Assembly: GCF_900113035.1 (NCBI RefSeq)
Contig: NZ_FONX01000004.1
Coordinates: 62,001 to 126,000, forward strand
Source of the DNA: Paracidovorax wautersii
GTDB taxonomy: Bacteria; Pseudomonadota; Gammaproteobacteria; Burkholderiales; Burkholderiaceae_C
Direction of reading: 5' to 3'
Length of the DNA stretch: 64,000 bases
A program made the position numbers and the translations under genes. Below, in pieces: positions 10,399 to 21,375 of this stretch. The number at the start of each line of letters is the position of its first letter. The first letter of the stretch is position 1. The notes under the pieces were generated by a model. That model was not told the DNA's origin. It did not search any database and saw only the letters and a list, made by a program, of their open reading frames with translations.

Positions 10399-11994
10399 TC
10401 AGCGGCCGTGCGGGCCGGCCGTGCCGATGCGCAGCGTCTGCTGCGCGGCCCGGCTTTCTTCGCCGGTCTTGAAGACCGAGACGGTGCTGCGCATGGCCTC
10501 GGTCTGCTCCTTGAGCTTGAGGGCCACGGCGGCCAGTTCTTCGACCGCTGCGGCATTGCCCTGCGTCACGGTGTCCATCTGGTTGATGGCTGCGGAGATC
10601 TGGCCCACGCCCGAGCTCTGCTCCGCCGATGCACGGGAGATCTCCGTCATCATCTGCGCGACCCGGCCCACGGCGGACATCACCTGCTCGAGCCGCTTGC
10701 CCGCTTCTTCCACCAGTTCGGTGCCCGTGCGCACCTGGTTGGCCGAATCCTCGATCAGCGCCTTGATCTCGTGGGCCGCCGTCGCGCTGCGCTGGGCCAG
10801 CGTGCGCACTTCGGATGCGACCACCGCGAAGCCGCGGCCCTGCTCGCCTGCGCGGGCCGCTTCCACGGCGGCGTTCAGCGCCAGGATATTGGTCTGGAAA
10901 GCGATGCCGTCGATCACGCTGGTGATGTCGCCGATCTTGCGCGAGCTGCTGCTCACGACGTTCATGTTGTCCGCCATGCGCGAGAACACGGAGCGGCTCT
11001 GCTCCATGAGCGCCGCGGCTTCGCTGGCCGTGCGGTCGGCCTGCGCGGAGTGGGTGGCGTTCTGCTCGATGGTGCGGGTGAGCTGCTCCATGCTGGAGGC
11101 GGTCTCTTCGAGCGAGGCGGCCTGGTCTTCGGTGCGGGCGGACAGGTTCACGTTGCCCTGCGAGATCTCGTCCGCGCCCTGGGCGATCACGTCGGCGCTG
11201 GTGCGGATCTCGGCCACCATGCGCGCGAGGTTGAGCTGCATCTGGCTGATGCTGTGCATCAGGCTGTCGCTGTCGCCCGGGCGCAGCGGCACGGTTTCAT
11301 CGACATAGCCCTGCGAGATGCGTTGCGCGATCTCGGCGGCCTGGGAGGGCTCGCCCCCCAGCGTGCGCACGATGGAGCGGCCGAAGTACCAGGCGAGCGC
11401 GCCCAGCACCAGCACCGCCGCCGCCAGGATGGCCGCCATGAAGCGGGCCTGCCGCCAGAAGGCCTCTTCGATGTCCTGCGTAAAGAAGCCCGTGCCCACC
11501 CACCAGCCCCAGGGCTCGAAGGCGTACACCCCGTTGAGCTTGGGGGCCATGTCGCCGGAGGGTAGCTGCGCGCGGATGCTGGCGATGCCCATGCCGTTGA
11601 CGCCTTCGCGCATGGCCTTGAGGTAGGCGTCGGTGTCGGAGCTGCCGTCCATGGCCTTGCCGGACGACTGCGTGCCGATGACCTTGGGGTTGAAGTGCGC
11701 CAGGTTCAGCCCCGCCGGCGTGCGCACCCAGTAGTAGCTGCGCTGCTTGTCGTTCAGGGAGATCAGCGCCTGCTTGGCCGCCTCCTGCGCCTGCTCGCGG
11801 GTCAGGCTGCCGTTCTTTTCGAGCTCGTGGTAGTGGCCGACCAGCGTGCGCGAAATGCTCAGCATGTTGAAGATCTGGGCGCGCCGCTCGTCCACGCCGT
11901 AGGAGCGCAGATTGAACAGCGAGAGCACCCCCAGGGCGCAGAGCATGAGGATGGCGGCGAGCGAGAAGACGAGAAGTCGGGTGGAGACTTTCAT
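10399..11994 (-). CDS. methyl-accepting chemotaxis protein with periplasmic single-Cache domain
   Basis: This 531-residue receptor has a first membrane helix (about 6-27) and a periplasmic domain containing [21 protein letters not shown] and [12 protein letters not shown], typical of the sCache_2 type. A second helix follows near 187-207, then HAMP and the cytoplasmic signalling hairpin. The tip sequence [20 protein letters not shown] is intact, so it should dock CheA/CheW. No C-terminal NWETF-type tether is present. The start MKVSTRLLV is preferred, and a second ATG 15 bases upstream is possible. sCache_2 receptors often sense small organic acids, but the ligand here is unknown. Confidence 0.9.
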   Translation of the reverse strand: MKVSTRLLVFSLAAILMLCALGVLSLFNLRSYGVDERRAQIFNMLSISRTLVGHYHELEKNGSLTREQAQEAAKQALISLNDKQRSYYWVRTPAGLNLAHFNPKVIGTQSSGKAMDGSSDTDAYLKAMREGVNGMGIASIRAQLPSGDMAPKLNGVYAFEPWGWWVGTGFFTQDIEEAFWRQARFMAAILAAAVLVLGALAWYFGRSIVRTLGGEPSQAAEIAQRISQGYVDETVPLRPGDSDSLMHSISQMQLNLARMVAEIRTSADVIAQGADEISQGNVNLSARTEDQAASLEETASSMEQLTRTIEQNATHSAQADRTASEAAALMEQSRSVFSRMADNMNVVSSSSRKIGDITSVIDGIAFQTNILALNAAVEAARAGEQGRGFAVVASEVRTLAQRSATAAHEIKALIEDSANQVRTGTELVEEAGKRLEQVMSAVGRVAQMMTEISRASAEQSSGVGQISAAINQMDTVTQGNAAAVEELAAVALKLKEQTEAMRSTVSVFKTGEESRAAQQTLRIGTAGPHGR

Positions 11995-12394
11995 GGGATG
12001 GGCTTTCATTCCAGGTTGCGGGCCGTGGGGCTCTGATGCGGCATGGCTGGCGCTGCGTCGCCTCCTAGGAGGGTCGCAGGCTCGTTCGGGTCGGGAGCAC
12101 CACCGGGTCCGGGCAGCCATGTCATTGCCTGGGCGGCGGCCGCCCAGGCCTGTCATCCGTGGCCGGGGCGTACGGCGCCTAGGCTAACACTTTGTAGCCA
12201 GAGTTAACATTTCCGTGTGGAATGTATTGACAGTCCCTCCACTGCCGCTTGGGGGGCGAGGCCGGGCCATTGGGGATGGCGCTGGCATGGGCACGGGGAC
12301 TGGCACGGGGCGATGCGGGGCAGGGCATGGGGCGCACCCACCCCTGCCGATCGCGCTTCAAGGCGACCCCGCGGGATCGCCAAAGGGCTCTTTA

Positions 12395-12434
12395 GACCGT
12401 GTTCACGATCCCCTGCGAGATCGTGAACAGGTTC
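12395..12434. mobile_element. 40-bp miniature derivative of the inverted-repeat element
   Basis: It consists of a left end (GACCGTGTTCACGATC) joined through CCCTGCGA to a right end (GATCGTGAACAGGTTC) with no interior. TTA lies on each side (12392-12394 and 12435-12437). The second TTA is shared with the full-length copy that follows. Confidence 0.75.
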
Positions 12435-12437
12435 TTA

Positions 12438-12705
12438 GAACGTGTTTACGATCTCCCAGGGGTCGCGCAGCTACGTCGGCGGGATGGGATGCAAGGCGCG
12501 GTGCGCAGTGGATAGCACGGCTATCCACAAGCGCCGCAACGCAGCAGACCGCCCGCCGACGTAGCTGCCCTTCGGGTTGGAGCGAAATCGGGCGATTGGA
12601 GGCCCCGGCTGCTTGCATGGGCACCAGCCCATGCGGCGCATCCGAGGCATCCACTCATCCCGATTGCGTTCCAACGCGATCCCCTGCGAGATCGTGAACA
12701 CGTTC
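12438..12705. mobile_element. 268-bp structured inverted-repeat (MITE-like) element, copy A
   Basis: The element starts GAACGTGTTTACGATCTC and ends GAGATCGTGAACACGTTC. With one or two mismatches the terminal inverted repeat extends to about 25 bp. TTA flanks both sides (12435-12437 and 12706-12708). Inside are two long stems: 12469-12483 with 12552-12566 (15 of 15 pairs), enclosing the hairpin 12508-12515/12521-12528; and 12576-12592 with 12659-12675 (15 pairs, one G-T, one mismatch), enclosing 12615-12622/12627-12634. No conserved reading frame is present. Copy B at 18826 has the same length and differs at about 19 positions. The region 11995-12391 before it holds the receptor's promoter zone and nothing else recognisable. 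Confidence 0.85.
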
Positions 12706-14211
<1,506 letters not shown>

Positions 14212-14282
14212 GATGGAGGGACAGTCAAAAGTAAAATCGCGGACTGAAGGTTAATACAGCACGAAAAGCAAAAAGGACACCC

Positions 14283-15002
14283 GTGGCAGGACACAGTAAA
14301 TGGGCGAACATCCAGCACCGCAAGGGGCGGCAGGACGAGAAGCGCGGCAAGATCTGGACCCGGATCATCCGTGAAATCACGGTGGCGGCCCGTGCCGGTG
14401 GCGGCGACGTGTCGGCCAACCCGCGCCTGCGCCTGGCGATCGAGAAGGCCAAGGCCGCCAACATGCCGGCCGACCGCATCAAATACAACATCGACAAGGC
14501 CACCGGCAACGCCGAGGGCGTGAGCTACGAAGAGATCCGCTACGAGGGCTACGGCATCGGCGGCGCGGCCATCATCGTGGACACGATGACCGACAACCGC
14601 GTGCGCACGGTGGCCGAAGTGCGCCATGCCTTCAGCAAGCACGGCGGCAACATGGGCACCGAAGGTTCGGTGGCCTTCCAGTTCAAGCACTGCGGCCAGC
14701 TCATCTTCGCACCCGGCACGGATGAAGACCGCGTCATGGAAGCGGCGCTGGAAGCCGGCGCCGAAGACGTGGTGACGGGCGACGACGGCGCCATCGAGGT
14801 GCTGACGTCCTTCGCCGACTTCGAGGCCGTGAAGAACGCCCTGGAGGCGGCGGGCTTCAAGCCCGAGATCGCCGAAGTCACCATGCGCGCCGAAAACACC
14901 ATCGAGCTGGAAGGCGACGACGCCGCCCGCATGCAGAAACTGCTCGACGTCCTGGAAGACCTGGACGACGTGCAAGAGGTCTATCACAACGCAGCCCTAT
15001 GA
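14283..15002 (+). CDS. YebC/PmpR-TACO1 family translation or transcription factor
   Basis: The 239-residue protein starts with GTG and the diagnostic [20 protein letters not shown]. It contains the family blocks [21 protein letters not shown] and [14 protein letters not shown]. Members have been described as DNA-binding regulators and, more recently, as factors relieving ribosome stalling at proline tracts. The stop codon overlaps the purD start in ATGA (14999-15002), implying translational coupling. Confidence 0.93.
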   Translation: MAGHSKWANIQHRKGRQDEKRGKIWTRIIREITVAARAGGGDVSANPRLRLAIEKAKAANMPADRIKYNIDKATGNAEGVSYEEIRYEGYGIGGAAIIVDTMTDNRVRTVAEVRHAFSKHGGNMGTEGSVAFQFKHCGQLIFAPGTDEDRVMEAALEAGAEDVVTGDDGAIEVLTSFADFEAVKNALEAAGFKPEIAEVTMRAENTIELEGDDAARMQKLLDVLEDLDDVQEVYHNAAL

Positions 15003-16279
15003 AAATTCTCGTGATTGGTGGCGGCGGCCGTGAACACGCAATGGCCTGGAAGATCAGCCAGTCGCCCAAGGTCAGCAAGGTCTATGTGGCTCCCGGCAAC
15101 GGCGGCACGGCCCTGAATCCCAAGCTGCAGAACCTGCCCATTACCGACGTGCGCGAACTGCGCGCCTGGGCGCAGGAGCAGAAGATCGCCCTGGCCGTGG
15201 TCGGCCCCGAGGCGCCTCTGGCGGCCGGCGTGGTGGACGAATTCCGTGCCCACGGCCTGCGCATCTTCGGCCCGACCAAGGCCGCCGCGCAGCTCGAAAG
15301 CTCCAAGGCCTTCTCCAAGGCCTTCATGAAGCGCCACGGCATCCCCACGGCCGAATACGAAGCCTTCACCGACCCGGCAGCCGCCCACGCCTACGTGGAC
15401 CGCCTGGGCGCGCCCATCGTCGTCAAGGCCGACGGCCTGGCCGCCGGCAAGGGCGTGGTCGTGGCGATGACGCTGCAGGAAGCCCACGACGCGGTGGACT
15501 TCATGCTGGTGGACAACAAGTACGGCGTGAGCCACAACGACGGCGGCGCCCGCGTGGTGATCGAGCAGTTCCTCGAAGGCGAGGAAGCCTCCTTCATCGT
15601 GCTGTGCGACGGCAAGAACGTGGCGGCCCTCGCCACCAGCCAGGACCACAAGCGCCTCAAGGACGGCGACCAGGGCCCGAACACCGGCGGCATGGGCGCG
15701 TATTCGCCCGCGCCCGTGGTCACGGCCGACGTCCACGCCCGCGCCATGCGCGAGATCATCCTGCCCACCATCCGCGGCATGGAAAAGGACGGCATTCCCT
15801 ACACCGGCTTCCTGTACGCCGGCCTGATGATCGATGCGGGCGGCCACCCCAAGACGCTGGAATTCAACTGCCGCATGGGCGACCCCGAGACCCAGCCCAT
15901 CCTGATGCGTCTCAAGAGCGATCTGGTGGACGTGCTGGGCGCCGCGATCGACGGCAAGCTCGACCAGGTCGACATGCAGTGGGACCGCCGCCCCGCGCTG
16001 GGCGTGGTGATGGCCGCGCACGGCTACCCCGAAGACCCGCGCAAGGGCGACGCCATCAACGGCCTGCCGGCCGATGCCGACGACGCCATGGTGTTCCATG
16101 CCGGAACGGCGCTGAAGGACGGCGTGCCCCACACCACGGGCGGGCGCGTGCTGTGCGTGACGGCCCTCGCCGACAGCGTCAAGCTGGCGCAGCAGCGCGT
16201 CTATGACGTGGCGCGCGGCATCCACTTCGACGGCGCGCAGTACCGCCGCGACATCGGCCACCGCGCCATCAAGAGCTGA
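14999..16279 (+). CDS. purD: phosphoribosylamine-glycine ligase
   Basis: PurD joins 5-phosphoribosylamine to glycine with ATP in de novo purine synthesis. The 426-residue protein begins [19 protein letters not shown] and shows the ATP-grasp blocks [18 protein letters not shown] and [11 protein letters not shown], and [10 protein letters not shown] at the metal site. Length is normal for the family. It overlaps yebC by 4 bases and hemF by 1 base (TGATG), so the three genes form one operon. Confidence 0.97.
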   Translation: MKILVIGGGGREHAMAWKISQSPKVSKVYVAPGNGGTALNPKLQNLPITDVRELRAWAQEQKIALAVVGPEAPLAAGVVDEFRAHGLRIFGPTKAAAQLESSKAFSKAFMKRHGIPTAEYEAFTDPAAAHAYVDRLGAPIVVKADGLAAGKGVVVAMTLQEAHDAVDFMLVDNKYGVSHNDGGARVVIEQFLEGEEASFIVLCDGKNVAALATSQDHKRLKDGDQGPNTGGMGAYSPAPVVTADVHARAMREIILPTIRGMEKDGIPYTGFLYAGLMIDAGGHPKTLEFNCRMGDPETQPILMRLKSDLVDVLGAAIDGKLDQVDMQWDRRPALGVVMAAHGYPEDPRKGDAINGLPADADDAMVFHAGTALKDGVPHTTGGRVLCVTALADSVKLAQQRVYDVARGIHFDGAQYRRDIGHRAIKS

Positions 16280-17286
16280 TGGACGCCGGCGCGCCTTCCC
16301 AGCCGCAGGCCTCGCAGCCGCCGCTGCACCCCGGTGGCGTGGCCGCCCGGGTGCGCGGCTACCTGGTCGGCCTGCAAGCCCGCATCACCGATGCGCTGGA
16401 ACAGGTCGAAGGCCCGGTGGAGCAGGGTGGGGCGCGCTTTCTCGCCGACGCCTGGAACAAGCCGCCGGGCGAGACGCTGCAGGGCGACGGCATCACCAAG
16501 ATCCTGGAAGGCGGGCGCGTGTTCGAGCGCGCCGGCTGCGGCTTCTCGCACGTGCGCGGGCCGCGCCTGCCGCCTTCGGCCACGGCCCACCGGCCGGAGC
16601 TGGCCGGCGCGCCGTTCGAGGCCATGGGCGTGTCGCTGGTGTTCCACCCGCGCAACCCCTACCTGCCCACCGTCCACATGAACGTGCGCATGATCGCGGC
16701 CGGCCACCCGGGCGCCGAGCCCGTGTGCTGGTTCGGCGGCGGCATGGACCTGACGCCCTTCTACGGCTTCGACGAAGACGCCGTGCATTTCCACCGCAGC
16801 TGCCAGCAGGCGCTGGCGCCCTTCGGCGACGACAAATACCCCCGCTTCAAGCAGTGGTGCGACGAGTACTTCTTCCTCAAGCACCGGGGCGAGCAGCGCG
16901 GAGTGGGCGGCATCTTCTTCGACGACTTCTCCGAGCTGGGCTTCGAGCGGAGCCTGGCCATGATGCAGTCGGTGGGCGATGCCTTCCTGGGCGCCTACCT
17001 GCCCATCGTGGAGCGCCGCCAATCCATGCCCTACGGCGAGCGCGAGCGCGCATTCCAGCTCTACCGCCGCGGGCGCTACGTCGAATTCAACCTGGTCTGG
17101 GACCGGGGCACGCACTTCGGCCTGCAGTCGGGCGGGCGCACCGAATCCATCCTGCTGTCGATGCCGCCGCTGGCCGGCTGGGCCTACCAGCGGCAGGACC
17201 CGCCGGGCTCGCCCGAGGCCGAACTGACGGCACGCTTCCTGCAGCGCCGCGACTGGCTGGGTGCCTCCGAAGGCGATCAACTATAA
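16279..17286 (+). CDS. hemF: oxygen-dependent coproporphyrinogen III oxidase
   Basis: HemF converts coproporphyrinogen III to protoporphyrinogen IX with O2 in haem synthesis. The 335-residue protein carries the family core [31 protein letters not shown] and the later [17 protein letters not shown]. About 30 extra residues precede the conserved region compared with typical members. In related bacteria I would expect nadD next; here 155 non-coding bases follow, holding a short dispersed repeat. Confidence 0.96.
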   Translation: MDAGAPSQPQASQPPLHPGGVAARVRGYLVGLQARITDALEQVEGPVEQGGARFLADAWNKPPGETLQGDGITKILEGGRVFERAGCGFSHVRGPRLPPSATAHRPELAGAPFEAMGVSLVFHPRNPYLPTVHMNVRMIAAGHPGAEPVCWFGGGMDLTPFYGFDEDAVHFHRSCQQALAPFGDDKYPRFKQWCDEYFFLKHRGEQRGVGGIFFDDFSELGFERSLAMMQSVGDAFLGAYLPIVERRQSMPYGERERAFQLYRRGRYVEFNLVWDRGTHFGLQSGGRTESILLSMPPLAGWAYQRQDPPGSPEAELTARFLQRRDWLGASEGDQL

Positions 17287-17323
17287 TTTTGATAGCTGCC
17301 AGCGCTTGAAGCCATTGCGCCAA
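17284..17323 (+). repeat. ATAGCTGC-family short repeat, copy b
   Basis: TTTTGATAGCTGCCAGCGCTTG starts directly at the hemF stop codon and lies in the gap before rsfS. Confidence 0.6.
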
Positions 17324-17441
17324 GTGCCTGAAAAGCATCCGATCCGGCGCCTGCATGCCGGAAGGTGGAGGGATCGGTCCTACTGGCCGGCGCTTCGCCA
17401 GCCCGCTATAAACCTATTTCCTCCTCACTGAACACAGCCTG

Positions 17442-18272
17442 ATGACCACCTCCAGCAAATCGGAATCCGCCGCCAAGAAAGACGTGACCAAGCTCCAGCG
17501 CGCCATCGTGGACGGGCTGGAAGACGTCAAGGCGCAAGACGTGCAGGTGTTCAACACCGAGCACCTGTCCCCGCTGTTCGAGCGGGTCATCGTGGCCTCG
17601 GGCACGTCCAACCGCCAGACCAAGGCGCTGGCCTCCAGCGTGCGCGACGCGGTGCGCGAAGCGGGCTTTCCCAAGCCCCGCACCGAGGGCGAGGACAACG
17701 GCGAGTGGATCATTGTGGACTGCGGCGCCGCCGTGGCGCACATCATGCAGCCGGCCATCCGCCAGTACTACCGCCTCGAAGAGATCTGGGGCGACAAGCC
17801 CGTGCGCCTGAAGCTGGGTGCGCCCAAGCCCGCCGCTGCCGTCGCCAGCGAAGACGCTTCGGCCAAGAAGAAGCCGGCCCGCAAGAAGGCCGCTGCCGCC
17901 GCGCCGGCCCAGCCGGCACGCAAGCCCGGCGTTTCCAGGGCCAAGCCCGCCGCTGCTGCGCCGGCCGAAGCCAAGAAGGCGCCTGCGAAGAAGGCTGCGG
18001 CTGTTTCCTCCCGCGCCCCGGTCAAGACGACGGCTGCGAAGACCGCTGCCAAGCCAGCATCGAAGGCCACTGCGGCCAAGACGACCGCTGCGAAGGCACC
18101 GGCCGCCAAGTCCGTGAAGACGGTGAAGACCGTGGTGGTCAAGCCCGCCGTGAAGAAGACCGCGCCCAAGACCGCTTCCGGCAAGGCCGCGCCGAAGTCC
18201 GGCACCAGGGCCACGGCACGCCCGGCCGCCGCTGCAGCCAAGAAGGCACCGGCCCGCAAGAAGGCCGTCTGA
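17442..18272 (+). CDS. rsfS: ribosome silencing factor RsfS with a long Lys/Ala/Pro-rich C-terminal tail
   Basis: Residues 12-125 are a normal RsfS (Iojap) domain that binds ribosomal protein uL14 and blocks subunit joining. It has DVQVFNTEHLSPLFERVIVASG, GEWIIVDCGAAVAHIM and YYRLEEIWGD. The family is usually 105-140 residues. Here about 148 further residues follow, made of repeated KK, PAKKAA and KTAAKT units like histone H1 or the AlgP/H1-like proteins of bacteria. The tail is strongly basic and surely disordered, and might bind rRNA or DNA. The frame stays open with the same GC bias, so it is not a shadow. It is the first gene of rsfS-rlmH-maf-rng. Confidence 0.92.
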   Translation: MTTSSKSESAAKKDVTKLQRAIVDGLEDVKAQDVQVFNTEHLSPLFERVIVASGTSNRQTKALASSVRDAVREAGFPKPRTEGEDNGEWIIVDCGAAVAHIMQPAIRQYYRLEEIWGDKPVRLKLGAPKPAAAVASEDASAKKKPARKKAAAAAPAQPARKPGVSRAKPAAAAPAEAKKAPAKKAAAVSSRAPVKTTAAKTAAKPASKATAAKTTAAKAPAAKSVKTVKTVVVKPAVKKTAPKTASGKAAPKSGTRATARPAAAAAKKAPARKKAV

Positions 18273-18357
18273 GGCCCGCTGCGGCACATCGCGGGGCGCC
18301 TGAACAGCGGCGCCCCGTGCGTTTCCCCTTTCCCGTGATCCATCCCCCCGCCAGCCG

Positions 18358-18825
18358 ATGAAGCTCCTGATCGTGGCCGTGGGCCAGCGCGTTCCCGACT
18401 GGGCGCAGACGGCCTATGACGATTACGCCAAGCGCTTTCCGCCCGAGCTGAAAGTCGAGCTCAAGGCCGTCAAGACCGAGCCGCGCGGCTCCAAGACGCT
18501 GGAAACTCTCTACGCCGCCGAGCGCGAGCGCATCGAGGCCGCCATTCCGCGCGGCACGCGCATCGTCGTGCTCGACGAGCGCGGCACCAACCTGACCACC
18601 AAGGCCCTGGCCCAGCGCCTGAAGGACTGGCAGATGGGCGGCGACGACGTGGCCCTGGTTATCGGCGGCCCCGACGGGCTGGAGCCGGCCTTCCGGCAGT
18701 CGGCGCACGAACGCATCCGCCTCTCCGACCTGACCCTGCCGCACGCCATGGTGCGGGTGCTGCTGATCGAGCAGCTCTACCGGGCATGGTCCGTCAACGC
18801 CGGCCACCCGTACCATCGGGAGTGA
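18358..18825 (+). CDS. rlmH: 23S rRNA pseudouridine-1915 N3-methyltransferase
   Basis: The 155-residue SPOUT methyltransferase has the trefoil-knot motifs [30 protein letters not shown] and the C-terminal [20 protein letters not shown]. It methylates helix 69 of 23S rRNA on assembled 70S ribosomes. The stop TGA (18823-18825) is also the left target duplication of the 268-bp element, which begins at the next base. Confidence 0.97.
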   Translation: MKLLIVAVGQRVPDWAQTAYDDYAKRFPPELKVELKAVKTEPRGSKTLETLYAAERERIEAAIPRGTRIVVLDERGTNLTTKALAQRLKDWQMGGDDVALVIGGPDGLEPAFRQSAHERIRLSDLTLPHAMVRVLLIEQLYRAWSVNAGHPYHRE

Positions 18826-19093
18826 GAACGTGTTCACGATCTCCCAGGGGGCGCGCAGCGGTGTGGGCGGGATGGGATGCAAGGCGCGGTGCGCAGTGGA
18901 TAGCACGGCTATCCACAAGCGCCGCAACGCCGCAGACCGCCCGCCCAGACCGCTGCCCTTCGGGTTGGAGCGAAATCGGGCGATTGGAGGCCCCGGCTGC
19001 TTGCATGGACATGAGTCCATGCGGCGCACCCGAAGCATCCACTCATCCCGATTGCGTTCCAACGCGATCCCCTGCGAGATCGGGAACACGTTC
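18826..19093. mobile_element. 268-bp structured inverted-repeat (MITE-like) element, copy B
   Basis: It starts GAACGTGTTCACGATCTC, ends GAGATCGGGAACACGTTC and is flanked by TGA on both sides (18823-18825 and 19094-19096). It is as long as copy A and about 93 percent identical by my hand alignment (19 differences). Stem A is 18857-18871 with 18940-18954 (14 of 15 pairs). Relative to copy A, four pairs changed on both strands of the stem. The small hairpin 19003-19010/19015-19022 also changed one pair on both sides. It carries no gene. The rest of the gap to maf holds one ATAGCTGC repeat. Confidence 0.85.
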
Positions 19094-19148
19094 TGAGTCC
19101 GCGCGCGCGGCCGTGCGCCGCAGCCGCAGCCCGATCGCTTTGCTCTTC

Positions 19149-19189
19149 GTTTGATAGCTGCCTGCGCAGGCAGGTCAAGCGCTGCCGGC
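19149..19189 (+). repeat. ATAGCTGC-family short repeat, copy c
   Basis: GTTTGATAGCTGCCTGCGCAGG, then CAGGTCAAGCGCTGCCGGC, lies 33 bases before the maf start. It shares GATAGCTGC and GCGCAGGCAGG with the copy inside the acyl-CoA dehydrogenase gene. Confidence 0.65.
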
Positions 19190-19221
19190 ACTTTTCCTTC
19201 TGAATTCCTGATTCACTCCCC

Positions 19222-19839
19222 ATGGCCGACTTCATCTACCTCGCCTCCCAAAGCCCGCGCCGCCGCCAGTTGCTGGAGCAGCTGGGCGTGCGCCATGAAC
19301 TGCTGCTGCCCAACGCCCGCGGCGACGAGCCCGAAGACGCCGAGGCCATCGAGGCCGTGCTGCCCGGCGAGTCGCCCGATGCCTACGTGCAGCGCGTGAC
19401 CGGCCTCAAGCTCGACGCCGCCATCGCCCGGCGCGCGCGGCGCGGCCTGCCCGATGCGCCCATCCTGTGCTCCGACACCACGGTGGCGCTGGGCGCCGAC
19501 ATCCTTGGCAAGCCGGACGACGCGCAGGACGCCGCCCGCATGCTGGCGCGCCTGGCCGGGCGCGAGCACCGCGTGCTGACGGCGGTGGCGCTGCAGGCCG
19601 CGGGCGGTCCGCGGCGGGCGGCGCTCTCGGTCTCGCAGGTGCGCTTCGCGCCGATGACGGCCGCGCAGATCGATGCCTACGTCGCCACCGGCGAGCCCAT
19701 GGGCAAGGCCGGCGCCTACGGCATCCAGGGCCGGGCCGCCGCGCATGTGGAACATCTGGCGGGCAGCTATTCGGGCATCATGGGCCTGCCCATGTTCGAG
19801 ACGGCGCAGCTGCTGCGCCAGGCCGGCTTCGCTCTCTGA
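19222..19839 (+). CDS. Maf family nucleotide pyrophosphatase (YhdE-like)
   Basis: The 205-residue protein has the Maf opening [18 protein letters not shown], the catalytic CSDTTVALG loop, and [13 protein letters not shown] toward the end. Maf enzymes hydrolyse dTTP, UTP and modified pyrimidine triphosphates and so limit misincorporation. Placement beside rng matches the enterobacterial yhdE-rng pair. A 382-bp interval with a mobile element separates it from rlmH, so it may need its own promoter. Confidence 0.93.
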   Translation: MADFIYLASQSPRRRQLLEQLGVRHELLLPNARGDEPEDAEAIEAVLPGESPDAYVQRVTGLKLDAAIARRARRGLPDAPILCSDTTVALGADILGKPDDAQDAARMLARLAGREHRVLTAVALQAAGGPRRAALSVSQVRFAPMTAAQIDAYVATGEPMGKAGAYGIQGRAAAHVEHLAGSYSGIMGLPMFETAQLLRQAGFAL

Positions 19840-19872
19840 GCGCGCCTTTCTCCTTTCCCCACCGCCCACACC

Positions 19873-21360
19873 ATGCAACAAGACATCCTCATCAACTGGT
19901 CGCCCCAGGAAACCCGCGTGGCCGTCGTGGAGCACGGCGCCGTGCAGGAGCTGCACGTGGAGCGCACGCTGGAGCGCGGGCTGGTGGGCAACGTCTATCT
20001 GGGCAAGGTCTCGCGGGTGCTGCCGGGCATGCAGTCGGCCTTCATCGACATCGGCCTGGACCGTGCGGCCTTCCTGCACGTGGCCGACGTGTGGCACCGC
20101 CAGGAGGGCGGCGAGGCGCCCATGTTCGCGCGCAAGGGCGAGCCGCCCGTGCCCATCGAGAAGCAGGTGTTCGAGGGCCAGTCCATCATGGTGCAGGTCA
20201 TCAAGGACCCCATCGGCACCAAGGGCGCGCGCCTGTCCACGCAGATCAGCATCGCCGGGCGGCTGCTGGTCTTCCTGCCGCAGGATGACCACATCGGCGT
20301 GTCGCAGAAGATCCCGGTGGCCGAGCGCGACGCGCTGCGCGCGCGGCTGCAGGCGCTGGTGGGCGACAAGGCCACTGGCGGTGGCGGCGGCTTCATCCTG
20401 CGCACCAACGGCGAAGATTCGAGCGACGCCGAGCTGGCCGAAGACATCGCCTACCTGCGCAAGACCTGGGCTCGCATCAAGCAGGCCGGGCTGCGCCTGC
20501 CTGCCGGCTCGCTGCTGCACCAGGACCTGAGCCTGCTGCAGCGCGTGCTGCGGGATCTGGTGGGCGAGGAGACGACGAGCATCCGCATCGATTCGCGCGA
20601 GCAGTTCGAGCAGCTGCACGCCTTCGGCACCGAATTCATGCCGGCGGCCGTGCCCAAGCTGCAGCTCTACAAGGGCGAGCGGCCGATCTTCGACCTCTAC
20701 GCCATCGACGAAGAGATCGCCCGGGCCCTGGGTCGGCGGGTCGATCTGAAATCGGGCGGCTACCTCATCGTGGACCAGACCGAGGCGCTGACCACGGTGG
20801 ACGTGAACACCGGCGGCTACGTGGGCGCCCGCAACTTCGACGACACCATCTTCCGCACCAACCTGGAGGCGGCCGGCGCCATCGCCCGCCAGCTGCGGCT
20901 GCGCAACCTGGGCGGCATCATCATCGTGGACTTCATCGACATGGTGCGCGAAGACCACCAGACCGCCGTGCTGGCCGAGTTCCGCAAGCAGCTGGGGCGC
21001 GACCGGGTCAAGACCACGGCGGGCGGCTTCTCGCAACTGGGCCTGGTGGAGATGACGCGCAAGCGCACGCGCGAATCGCTGGCCCACATGCTCTGCGAAC
21101 CCTGCGCCCACTGCCAGGGCAAGGGCCAGGTGAAGACGGCGCGCAGCGTCTGCTACGACGTGCTGCGCGAGATATTGCGCGAGGCCCGGCAGTTCAACCC
21201 GCGCGAGTTCCGCGTGGTCGCCTCGCCGCGCGTGGTGGAGCTGTTCCTCGACGAGGAAAGCCAGCATCTGGCCGGCCTCTCGGACTTCATCGGCAAGCCG
21301 ATCTCGCTGCAGTCCGAAAGCGCCATGGCGCAGGAGCAGTACGACATCGTGCTGCTCTGA
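19873..21360 (+). CDS. rng: ribonuclease G
   Basis: RNase G is a single-strand endonuclease that matures the 16S rRNA 5' end and decays some mRNAs. The 495-residue protein starts MQQDILINWSPQETRVAVVE, has the S1 region GNVYLGKVSRVLPGMQSAFID, the metal-binding Asp residues in VDFIDMVRED, and the zinc-link motif CEPCAHCQGKG. It lacks the long RNase E scaffold tail, which separates Rng from Rne. It lies 33 bases after maf and converges with the aminotransferase. Confidence 0.95.
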   Translation: MQQDILINWSPQETRVAVVEHGAVQELHVERTLERGLVGNVYLGKVSRVLPGMQSAFIDIGLDRAAFLHVADVWHRQEGGEAPMFARKGEPPVPIEKQVFEGQSIMVQVIKDPIGTKGARLSTQISIAGRLLVFLPQDDHIGVSQKIPVAERDALRARLQALVGDKATGGGGGFILRTNGEDSSDAELAEDIAYLRKTWARIKQAGLRLPAGSLLHQDLSLLQRVLRDLVGEETTSIRIDSREQFEQLHAFGTEFMPAAVPKLQLYKGERPIFDLYAIDEEIARALGRRVDLKSGGYLIVDQTEALTTVDVNTGGYVGARNFDDTIFRTNLEAAGAIARQLRLRNLGGIIIVDFIDMVREDHQTAVLAEFRKQLGRDRVKTTAGGFSQLGLVEMTRKRTRESLAHMLCEPCAHCQGKGQVKTARSVCYDVLREILREARQFNPREFRVVASPRVVELFLDEESQHLAGLSDFIGKPISLQSESAMAQEQYDIVLL

Positions 21361-21375
21361 ACCCGAACGCGCGTT

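Noticed and set aside
12438-12705. The cloverleaf-like fold of the repeat as a tRNA or similar RNA gene
   Set aside because: There is no T-loop, anticodon arm or CCA-like end, the length is far too great, and the target duplications and terminal repeats identify a mobile element.
17818-18272. The Lys/Ala-rich region after rsfS as a separate H1-like gene
   Set aside because: No start codon with a ribosome site lies in this stretch and the frame is continuous with RsfS.
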